The notes under the pieces were generated by a model that worked only from the letters and a program-made list of their open reading frames with translations, was not told the origin of the DNA and did not search any database. From Haloplanus natans DSM 17983 (GTDB lineage: Archaea > Halobacteriota > Halobacteria > Halobacteriales > Haloferacaceae), in assembly GCF_000427685.1 (NCBI RefSeq), contig NZ_KE386573.1, positions 1,596,938 to 1,660,937 of the forward strand: DNA of 64,000 bases, given 5' to 3'. This document shows, piece by piece, positions 24,526 through 31,878 of the stretch. The position numbers and the translations under genes are program-made. Numbering within the stretch: position 1 is the stretch's first letter; each line of letters opens with the position of its first letter.

Positions 24526-25452
24526 TCAAACGGTACAGAGTGAGCGAATCGATGTGGAAAGCACCCCGAGCGTTTCCCATCCATCGTCGGTTTCGATAAT
24601 CGTCCGTCCGCCGTTGGTTCCAGCAATCACTTGTCCATCCGCAACCGTCCACGCGAGAATGACTTCTTGGGGTCCGCCCGGGTACGAAGGCGTGCTGAAC
24701 GTTTCTCCGTCGTCGTCAGAGACGAACAGCGCCGCATCAGCACCTGACTCGCCTCGCCACGTTCCCGGTGATGATCGAGCAGCGGCGGCGTATAGTCGGC
24801 CATCATGGGCAATCGCTTCGCGGAAGTACCGATGGGACAGTTCCTCGTCCAGCCGTATCCAAGACCGGCCAGCGTCCTCTGTACGGTAGAGGCCACCGCC
24901 ACAGGACGCAATGTACTCCTCCGGGCTTCGAACCAGCACGTGGTGGATGTCGTCGTGGACGCCGTCTCGACGTTCAGTCCACGTTTCCCCACTATCGTCG
25001 CTGACGTGGACACCGCCGACCTCGACACCAGCGATGACTCGGTTCGGGGCGTCCGGATGCGTGTCGAGGCTTCGGATGTGTGCCTCGTTTCGGTGACGGG
25101 GCGTATACCACTCGTCCCGCGACGGGAGTTCCTGAAATCCGTCGAGTTCCCGCCACGATCCACCGTCATCGTCGCTGACATAGAGGTGTGCTGGGTGGGT
25201 GCCGGCGTACAGTTGCTCTCCGTCAGGACTCGCACAGACTGAGTACACCTCCTTGAGAGGGACACCGAGGTCGCTCCACGTTCGCCCCGAATCAGTCGAA
25301 CAATACAAGCCAGTCTTCGTGCAGGCGTACACGGCCTCCCCGAACTGTCGCACTCGGATTGCTCGTCCGGCATCCAAAACCTGTGTAGCGTCTTCGAGCT
25401 GGACGTCTGGGGCTCGGTACACGCCGTCTTCGGTCCCCAATAGGAGAGTCAT
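24526..25452 (-). CDS. BNR/Asp-box beta-propeller protein
   Basis: 308 residues made of repeated Asp-box units (S-x-D-x-G-x-T-W): STDSGRTWSDLG, SDDDGGSWREL, SDDSGETWTERR, TEDAGRSWIRL, SDDDGETFSTP. They form a six- or seven-bladed propeller as in sialidase-like and VPS10-like proteins. There is no signal peptide or membrane anchor, so it is cytoplasmic, and no sialidase arginine triad is evident. The ATG at 25452 overlaps the stop of the DUF6884-like gene (ATGA), so the two are coupled. Function is unknown; a sensor or scaffold role is possible. Confidence 0.8.
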   Translation of the reverse strand: MTLLLGTEDGVYRAPDVQLEDATQVLDAGRAIRVRQFGEAVYACTKTGLYCSTDSGRTWSDLGVPLKEVYSVCASPDGEQLYAGTHPAHLYVSDDDGGSWRELDGFQELPSRDEWYTPRHRNEAHIRSLDTHPDAPNRVIAGVEVGGVHVSDDSGETWTERRDGVHDDIHHVLVRSPEEYIASCGGGLYRTEDAGRSWIRLDEELSHRYFREAIAHDGRLYAAAARSSPGTWRGESGADAALFVSDDDGETFSTPSYPGGPQEVILAWTVADGQVIAGTNGGRTIIETDDGWETLGVLSTSIRSLCTV

Positions 25453-25874
25453 AGCTGGTCGTTGTACCACGAGAGCGTTTCTCCATATTGGAGGCCGTCG
25501 GTCGGGGTCTCGATTTCTACGGAGGTATCCTCGAGCAACGGGATCAGTTCGTCGTAGTAGTCGCGACCAGCGTGGAATACCAGTCGAGTGCCTTCAGTGA
25601 GTAGCCCTTCCTCACGGAGTTGATCGTAGACGGTCTGTGACCAGTCTCGTTTTCGGTCGACTGGCGCACCACTTAGTGTCTCATCGTAGGGTTCGATAGG
25701 TGGTCCGTCGGGTTGGAGCAGATGGTGCTTTGCCGAGAGGATGTACCACGTATCATGATTCGCTTCGGCGTACTGGCGTGCCTTTCTGAAAAACGCGGAC
25801 TCCATGTAGAGCTCCGCAGGCATCGCGGCCTGCTCGCGTTTGCTCTTGGTGCAGCTCACGAGCCCGATGTCCAT
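25449..25874 (-). CDS. DUF6884/YaaA-like protein
   Basis: 141 residues beginning MDIGLVSCTKSKREQAAMPAELYMESAFFRKARQYAE, followed by WYILSAKHHLLQPDGPPIEPYDETL. The C-T-K-x-K turn, the LY-S-FRKA helix and the ILSAKHHLL strand are hallmarks of the DUF6884 group, related to YaaA-type DNA-binding folds and often found in mobile regions. The reaction is unknown. The ATG at 25874 is chosen; an in-frame start at 25898 adds 8 residues. It leads a two-gene unit with the propeller protein. Confidence 0.78.
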   Translation of the reverse strand: MDIGLVSCTKSKREQAAMPAELYMESAFFRKARQYAEANHDTWYILSAKHHLLQPDGPPIEPYDETLSGAPVDRKRDWSQTVYDQLREEGLLTEGTRLVFHAGRDYYDELIPLLEDTSVEIETPTDGLQYGETLSWYNDQL

Positions 25875-25996
25875 AGCTAACTGAGGGATCGCCAGCAAGA
25901 AATAGATAATCGTGTTAACCAGTCACAACCAGTTAACCGAGCTCTTGCTATTCCTTCCCACGGAGGCTTTTGGCATTCCAGTGGATGGACTCTACT

Positions 25997-26164
25997 ATGT
26001 CGGAGTTCGCCTCGCTTGAGCCCCAAGATGTCCGCGATCACTGGACATACAAGAAGCGTGAGTTTGATCCGTTAACCAGTGGTGCCGCGATATCTACTCA
26101 ATTAATAAGGAGGAAATGGCTTAATGATGCAGTTGCCCATCAAAGTAATTGCCCGCATTGGTAA
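25997..26164 (+). pseudogene. Possible truncated N-terminal fragment of a nuclease gene
   Basis: 55 codons. MSEFASLEPQDVRDHWTYKKREFDPL resembles the start of proteins with DUF4268-type nuclease domains (V-R-x-x-W-x-x-E-x-x-D-F), but the reading then becomes AT-rich and stops. The rest of such a gene is not present, so it may be a remnant cut by the acquisition of the low-GC membrane gene that follows. Confidence 0.3.
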
Positions 26165-26243
26165 GGTCTATACCAGTAGCCGGTTTGTTACGGTTAAAAG
26201 TAAGAGAGTTTATAGTTATCCGCTTTTATCATAGCTGACGTCG

Positions 26244-27497
26244 ATGGTCTCAGGACAAGTGTATTCTGTGGTTTCCGTTGTCTCAGGAGCGATTGTTGGA
26301 TTGTGCTTACCGGCTGTTATTCAGGCCGCCCTTGCGAAGATATTTGGTGGAGATGTTTCATTGGAATACGCTGTCTCATTTCGACCATTAGAGGTCGAGT
26401 TTCGTAATATAAGCCAGATGTCTGACCGGCAAATTAGGGTCGCTTCTGGATTTAAGCTGCTGATTCCTGTCCTATTATTCATTTATTTGATTGTATTATT
26501 TCCTCAGCAGAACAGAACAGAATATGCTGTTTTAGCTGCATTAATTTCTGGGACATCCGGAATATCCGGGAAAGATCTTTTAGCCTTGGAGAATCCACGA
26601 GATTGGTCATTACTAACAACTAAGGCCTATTTTAGCCAAGAGAAGTCCTCGGTTTTCCCGGAATATTTGCCAGGAATACGATCTCGTCCGATAACATACC
26701 TATCTCTCTTGATCATCTCAATTTTTATCCTAATAGGTGTGCTTGAACTTCAGGGGACATTTGATTATATATCCAACAGTGATACGCCTCCTTACACTGT
26801 GAGTACAATCAGCCAGATTATTGGTGGGGCTGGTTCTTTGATATTTTCAATTTTATTGGTCATTCTGTACGATAAGCAGGCATCCATCTCCGGTTTTCAA
26901 TCTGTAGTTCAAGACGAACAAAAAGATTTGATGCGGCGGGATCGGGAACCGAGATTAAGCGGTCCATATAATTTCAGATTCTGGGGTGCTTACCCATCAA
27001 CTCAGTCGGACCAGAATCCCTCAACTAAGATTGATGCCCGCGAAATAGAGCGAAGTCCCAATCCAAACAGTGTACAATTTTTCCAAACAAATGCTGGTGA
27101 AGGACTTGCACAAAATTTCAGATTACGGGTTTCATTGAATATTGAGCATGGTCCACATGAAGGACTGACAGCAGTTTGTGCTGTCCAACGAATGGATCGA
27201 TTTCCCTTGCATAAATTCGGTGAGAGCGATATACAGGGTGGCGAAAAAGATGTTGAATTTATGACTGAAGAACTTAAACTATCTTTTACAGATCCAGAAT
27301 CAGATATGGACTATTCGTTTGATACTTTTGATTTCAGACAGGGGATAAACAAGTTATACGACCAAGGAACGTATAAAATAACGATTATACTTGAGCTTGA
27401 ATGGGAAGATGAATTTGAGGAAAAATATGAGGAGCAAGTATATCATATTACTTCAGATATTACACCTGGAATGGACCTTCTTGATTTTATCCAGTGA
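26244..27497 (+). CDS. Low-GC orphan membrane protein
   Basis: 417 residues, unlike any family I recognise. Hydrophobic helices lie at about 8-32, 70-86, 88-106, 147-167 and 186-209. The C-terminal half (about 215-417) is soluble and beta-rich, with FQTNAGEGLAQNFRLRVSLNIEHGP and YKITIILELEWEDEFEEKYEEQVY, which look like an immunoglobulin-like or jelly-roll fold. Codon use is strongly AT-ending and the GC is the lowest of any long gene in the window, so it was probably acquired from a low-GC source or evolved in viruses. It is monocistronic. A membrane effector of a defence system is one possibility; nothing proves it. Confidence 0.75.
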   Translation: MVSGQVYSVVSVVSGAIVGLCLPAVIQAALAKIFGGDVSLEYAVSFRPLEVEFRNISQMSDRQIRVASGFKLLIPVLLFIYLIVLFPQQNRTEYAVLAALISGTSGISGKDLLALENPRDWSLLTTKAYFSQEKSSVFPEYLPGIRSRPITYLSLLIISIFILIGVLELQGTFDYISNSDTPPYTVSTISQIIGGAGSLIFSILLVILYDKQASISGFQSVVQDEQKDLMRRDREPRLSGPYNFRFWGAYPSTQSDQNPSTKIDAREIERSPNPNSVQFFQTNAGEGLAQNFRLRVSLNIEHGPHEGLTAVCAVQRMDRFPLHKFGESDIQGGEKDVEFMTEELKLSFTDPESDMDYSFDTFDFRQGINKLYDQGTYKITIILELEWEDEFEEKYEEQVYHITSDITPGMDLLDFIQ

Positions 27498-27701
27498 GGA
27501 CTTCATCGTTCGGGGCACCCATCGAGTGAGTGGGGACCGTCCGATCGAACGTCTGCTCAGGACTATTGGTGTTGACAGCTAACCGTATTTTTGCACCAGA
27601 ACCCATCGAAGCCTTGCTCTAATTACTCGAATGCTACCAGCAACGGGTGGGAATCTCCCGACCTACAGGTGGGATATATTGCGAATACCGCATAGAGACC
27701 G

Positions 27702-28130
27702 CTAATCGCTCCCTGAATTAGGACCAGAGTGGATTAGTGAGTCGTACTCTCCTCGAAGGTACTGAAAAGAGACGGGCGGGCGGAAATCATCGACCCGCTG
27801 CTGTGGATCAACAGGTTCCGTGAACCGCTGAACATCTGCGACCTCGAAAGCGTATCCAGTATCCGTGTCTGCGAAGTAGTCCATGAACCGTGAACGTTGG
27901 TCAATCCCGGAGTCGGAGCCGAACTTCCGCCAGAGCTCGGCTGGGGTGCCCTCGGATACGCTGTTTAGTGAGAACGACCCCACAATCTCTTGCACGGGAG
28001 AGGAAGCGTACATATAGACTGTCTCAATAATAGACGGATCACGGAATGGTGTCTTGCGGAACTCGTACCGCTTCTCGTGGCCGAGTATCTTCTCCGCAAA
28101 CTCGGGCTTAATTGACAGTAAAACGTCCAT
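27702..28130 (-). CDS. ASCH/PUA-like domain protein
   Basis: 142 residues. MDVLLSIKPEFAEKILGHEKRYEFRKTPF is the classic ASCH start (SIKP-x-A-x-I-x-G-x-K-x-x-E-x-R), followed by YMYASSPVQEIVGSF. ASCH domains are PUA-like and bind RNA or act on modified nucleosides. The gene begins inside the 3' end of the PIN-GNAT fusion gene (23-nt overlap), so it is translated from the same message. The C-terminal part (RVDDFRPPVSFQYLRGEY) is also typical of small ASCH proteins. Together they resemble a toxin-antitoxin-like or RNA-targeting pair. Confidence 0.85.
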   Translation of the reverse strand: MDVLLSIKPEFAEKILGHEKRYEFRKTPFRDPSIIETVYMYASSPVQEIVGSFSLNSVSEGTPAELWRKFGSDSGIDQRSRFMDYFADTDTGYAFEVADVQRFTEPVDPQQRVDDFRPPVSFQYLRGEYDSLIHSGPNSGSD

Positions 28131-29604
28131 CTATTCCACCATTGTCGCGTATATATTGATAACTTGATTCATCGATCTCTTGGATAGACTGGATTGCACC
28201 CGATAAAATTCCTTCATCCAGCAACACCTGATAGTGAAGTGGATTCTCGAGCTCGAAGTGCCATTTGAATAAGATCACCGTCGTAGGGGACTCTACCATC
28301 TTAGCTATCTCTCGCTCTGTGAATACGGATCGTTTGCCAACCAGTTCCTGTACAGTCTCGGTCTCGGTCACTTCGTACTCCACCTGCTCACAGACTCCTA
28401 AAGAGGTGATTTCCATATGGTCGTGTGTCCGGTAGAATAGTAGGATATCATCCGATTCGATCTGTCGAGTATTTGCGTGGGAGAGGTATGCCTTCTTGAT
28501 AGCGTTACCTTCAGAGAGAAGTTGTCCAGAGAACTCGGTTAATTTCGGTTGGCGGTTCTCGTACGTCGGAAAGAGCCGTCCGTGGAACTTGGGTTGGGTC
28601 GGAATCAGAAATTTACTCACGGAGGGACCATCGTAGAAACTTGGATAAAACCGGAAGTGAACCTCTGATGGGTCGGGATTGTCTCCAGGTCCAGGAGTTA
28701 GCCGCTTGACGAAGACTGTCTCACCGTTGGCGGCCTGTGAAGCTCGCCCAAACCCGTACTGGGAAATCAGCTGTACGAGATAGTCGTCTTCCTTGATATA
28801 GTGTGTGAGGTATATTTCCTCGAGTTCGTGTTGGATGGCTTCGCGTATGGCGATGCTCACCAGGAGTTCCCCAATTTTCGAACCGCGCCGATGGGACGCC
28901 ACTTTGAGCGTACAGATCTTCAGTCGATCTCGCTTGCCGAGCTCCGGTTCTTTGCCGATCGGCTCAGCCTCGTTTGGTTTTAGGATAAGAACAGCGCCGA
29001 GTGTGCCGTCCTCATTCCAGTTCACGTAGACATCTCGTTCGTCGGGGATGCTCTCGAACCAGTTTCGGAAGGCGTAGTCTTCTTTCAGCGAATCGAAAAT
29101 CGGGTCGTCAACATCAAGATCTGCTACCTGTTGCTTCTGAATCGAGGGAGGGCCCTCGTAGGCCGCTGGTTCCTCTTTGAATTGCTCTCTGGCTTCCTCA
29201 ATACTCAATACGCTCTCTTTGATGCCGAGTTCGTCGGCTTTCCGATGCATGTCTCCATCTTCGGTGATGAGAATATCGGTGCAGTCCTTGAACACCGTAT
29301 AGAGGAGTGCGTTGTCTACTTGCTCGTTGAAGCTATCCGCTTTAGGGACGTGGTTGCGGAACGCTGTCGATGATGGATTCGGATACGGGGGAAATCCCAA
29401 TTCGGCGTAAGTTTCGATCTTCGATTCGTCCGTTTCACGCCGTTCGTCGTTCTCGTAGTTGCGGATTTCCTGTTTCGAGTGAGGGTGGATCAGAATAGTG
29501 TGACCTTCCGTCTTCAGTAGCTTCTCAAGTTCTTGCAGTGGCTCGGGGACCGTCCAGTCCCCCTCTCGTTCGATGAATACGTTCGTATCGATGAGCACCT
29601 CCAT
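28108..29604 (-). CDS. PIN - GNAT - ASCH/EVE-like fusion protein
   Basis: 498 residues with three modules. Residues 1-140 form a PIN ribonuclease domain (MEVLIDTNVFIERE with D5, and ILITEDGDMHRKADELG with the later acidic cluster). Residues about 185-310 form a GNAT acetyltransferase domain (LKICTLKVASHRRGSKIGELLVSIAIREAI with the RRGSKIG acetyl-CoA loop). Residues about 330-498 resemble a PUA-like EVE/ASCH domain (KKAYLSHANTRQIESDDILLFYRTHDH). This suggests RNA cleavage with an acetylation function. The ATG at 29604 precedes the PIN strand; a GTG three codons upstream is possible. It overlaps the ASCH gene and lies 72 bp from the NucS-like gene. Confidence 0.85.
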   Translation of the reverse strand: MEVLIDTNVFIEREGDWTVPEPLQELEKLLKTEGHTILIHPHSKQEIRNYENDERRETDESKIETYAELGFPPYPNPSSTAFRNHVPKADSFNEQVDNALLYTVFKDCTDILITEDGDMHRKADELGIKESVLSIEEAREQFKEEPAAYEGPPSIQKQQVADLDVDDPIFDSLKEDYAFRNWFESIPDERDVYVNWNEDGTLGAVLILKPNEAEPIGKEPELGKRDRLKICTLKVASHRRGSKIGELLVSIAIREAIQHELEEIYLTHYIKEDDYLVQLISQYGFGRASQAANGETVFVKRLTPGPGDNPDPSEVHFRFYPSFYDGPSVSKFLIPTQPKFHGRLFPTYENRQPKLTEFSGQLLSEGNAIKKAYLSHANTRQIESDDILLFYRTHDHMEITSLGVCEQVEYEVTETETVQELVGKRSVFTEREIAKMVESPTTVILFKWHFELENPLHYQVLLDEGILSGAIQSIQEIDESSYQYIRDNGGIDGRFTVN

Positions 29605-29675
29605 CTGCTTCACCTATCTGACATCTGGTTAGAAACCGATGGATGGGACTGTAATAAACTGTTGGGCCGACAAGT

Positions 29676-30764
29676 TCAGTTCTCCACCGATGCTTCCGGC
29701 TCCGGTGTCTCACTCTCACGGTCGTCCTCGGTAATGTCACTATTGCGTAGATCATCCAGCGTGCGGCCGCCGAAGTCGGGATGGCACCAGTATTTGTAGC
29801 CGTTCAGAGCCTTCGAGTAGTCTCGGCCGACGAGCTCGTTCAGGGCTTCCTTGGCCAACCCCGTGAACGAGTAGACTTCGCCGTCGTGCTCCCACCGGAC
29901 GTTGTCGCTTTGCCCTGTATCGCCCGTAACGGTCGCCCACCAGAAGTCATCGTCCTTGGAGTACTCACGGTCAGCCTCGGCTGGAACCCGCTCAGGGGCG
30001 AAGTAGACCCTCTCATCCGGTCGCAGAACTCCACTGTCAAGCAGGACGTTGATCGCCGCCGGACGGCGCGTCTTCTCCTCCTGTTTCTCCTGCTTCTCGC
30101 GGCGCTTGGTCATGTACTCCTCGGCCTCGGCGACCGGAATGACCTGTTGGCTATTGAGGAGCACCCGTCCTTGGTGCTCGTAGGCCTCGATCTTCGTGCA
30201 GGTGATGTCCATGCCGTACTCTTCGATCAACCACATCACGGGGGCGGTGATCTCGGTGCCGAAGCTCCCCGCCGCTAACAGGATACGCGGTTTCTGATCG
30301 AGTTCGAACTCCGCCCACCCTTCGCTCGTGACCGGCGTCTCCCCTTCGACCCCGTCCAGGAAATCGACGAAGGTTTGACCGATGTCTTCGGGCGTCAGCT
30401 CCTTATCGTCGCGCTCGTTCCAGAACTCACGGTAGTCCTTCTGAATGTCTTCAGCCGTCAGCGTCGCACAGTAACTGGCGTACTTAATTGCCTGGAGATC
30501 GGTCGTCCGGTCCGCTCGGTCGCGCTTGAGTTCGATTACGACCAGTTTTCCGGTTGGATCCAGGGCGAGGATGTCCAGACGATCACGCGTGTCCTGGAAG
30601 TTGGCGTACTCCGAGGTGACGACCAGCAGATCCTCCCCGAGGATGCGTGGTTGTTCGATGGTCCACTCTTGGAGATCTTGACGCTCCAAGACGCCTAACT
30701 CGGAGAGCGCCTGTTCCTCGAGACCTTCGAGTGTCCCATCGTCCTCGTCCACGCTGAAGATCAT
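29676..30764 (-). CDS. NucS-like nuclease-fold protein with C-terminal RAMA-like domain
   Basis: 362 residues. The N-terminal 200 residues carry the PD-(D/E)XK core RDRLDILALDPTGKLVVIELKRDRADR (D64, E78, K80) and EDIQKDYREFWNE, as in DUF91/NucS-type nucleases. After a charged helix (EAEEYMTKRREKQEKQEEKTRR) comes a C-terminal domain (about 225-345) with INVLLDSGVLRPDERVYF and GLAKEALNELVGRDYSKALNGYKYWCHPDFG. This resembles RAMA domains, which accompany restriction enzymes and may read modified DNA. A reader-nuclease against modified DNA is the inferred role. The ATG at 30764 is firm. It is in line with the PIN-GNAT and ASCH genes. Confidence 0.78.
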   Translation of the reverse strand: MIFSVDEDDGTLEGLEEQALSELGVLERQDLQEWTIEQPRILGEDLLVVTSEYANFQDTRDRLDILALDPTGKLVVIELKRDRADRTTDLQAIKYASYCATLTAEDIQKDYREFWNERDDKELTPEDIGQTFVDFLDGVEGETPVTSEGWAEFELDQKPRILLAAGSFGTEITAPVMWLIEEYGMDITCTKIEAYEHQGRVLLNSQQVIPVAEAEEYMTKRREKQEKQEEKTRRPAAINVLLDSGVLRPDERVYFAPERVPAEADREYSKDDDFWWATVTGDTGQSDNVRWEHDGEVYSFTGLAKEALNELVGRDYSKALNGYKYWCHPDFGGRTLDDLRNSDITEDDRESETPEPEASVEN

Positions 30765-30827
30765 ACACTGTAGTGCTCAGCGTGGACCTAAACCGCTTGC
30801 TCTGCTTAGAACGGGTCCAGCTGGTGA

Positions 30828-31592
30828 CTATTCTGTTAGTCGCCGGCTTGCCGGAAGTGAGGTGAAATAGCCGTGGGCGAACTCAATGAGATCCAGATCA
30901 AGTTCCCTTCGATCCTCAATACGGAAGTGAAACAGACGGTTCCGATTTTCCCCGATTTTGTTGATCAGCTCTCGGACAAAGTCGCAACGCTGGTCGAAGT
31001 AGTCGTCAAACCCATCATCCCAATACCGCGAAATGAACTGTGTGTAGTGGCCGAAGGTACAGTTGTCAATTTCGCTCGCCGAACTCAATTGATCCGAGCT
31101 CTCACTGATGTGCTCAAGGGCTTCGGAGAGGTCGCCCTCGTAAACTGATTGGATGATGGCTCTGATAGCCAACTCCGTTTCTTCAATCAAAAGAAAGGGT
31201 TCTGTTGACCGCCGCCAGAACTCTCTGATGTCGTAGTCAGTAATCACCCGATGAGTCCCCTCGTCTTCCACCAAGACATACGATCGCTCGCCGAGTAAGT
31301 CGAACAGGTCGCTGAGGTTACTACCCGCCGAGACTACTTTTGGTTGCTCAACGGCTGTCTCAGCGGGCCTATCACTCATTTTCTTCGGAGAATCAAATAG
31401 TTCCTCAGTGACGAGCAGTGCCCGAGAAATGGACTTGAAGGATATGACCCCGATCAACTCACCATCCTTGGTTACGCCCATCTGTGAGTACTTCTTCGTG
31501 AGCATCTCCTCGACCACCGATTCAATATCGCGGTGAGAGGGAATTGTCTCGAACTCAGGCGCGTCTATCTCACGAATTTTGACCCGAACCAT
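30828..31592 (-). CDS. CBS-pair protein with C-terminal HEPN-like domain
   Basis: 254 residues. Residues 1-130 contain two CBS motifs (IPSHRDIESVVEEMLTKKYSQMGVTKDGELIGVISFKSI and LSDLFDLLGERSYVLVEDEGTHRVITDYDIREF), which bind adenine nucleotides. The C-terminal helical part has FVRELINKIGENRNRLFHF with an R-x4-H motif (R217, H222), the hallmark of HEPN ribonucleases. A nucleotide-sensing CBS switch fused to a HEPN RNase would make a signal-gated defence effector (inference). It is divergent from the methylase across a 286-bp spacer. Confidence 0.72.
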   Translation of the reverse strand: MVRVKIREIDAPEFETIPSHRDIESVVEEMLTKKYSQMGVTKDGELIGVISFKSISRALLVTEELFDSPKKMSDRPAETAVEQPKVVSAGSNLSDLFDLLGERSYVLVEDEGTHRVITDYDIREFWRRSTEPFLLIEETELAIRAIIQSVYEGDLSEALEHISESSDQLSSASEIDNCTFGHYTQFISRYWDDGFDDYFDQRCDFVRELINKIGENRNRLFHFRIEDRRELDLDLIEFAHGYFTSLPASRRLTE

Positions 31593-31878
31593 TACTCATC
31601 AGTCTTCTTGTAGAACGCGTAAAAGTTGGTATGATATGGGGAAGACCAACAGTCACAACTGTAGACATCATTGTGAGTTTTGAGGTGTCGACGTGGCTGC
31701 TGACAGTGACTGAGGAGGGAGCTAACTTGGTCCCTCTACTACTCAGATCTGACCGAGAACATGCCACCAGCAACGTAGCAGAGTCGTCAGGCTCGCTCTT
31801 GGGAGTCATGCTTCGCCCTGCTTGTTCTTCGATCTAACTCGTACCAAGATATATCACGCCGGAAGTTCGCATACCGCT

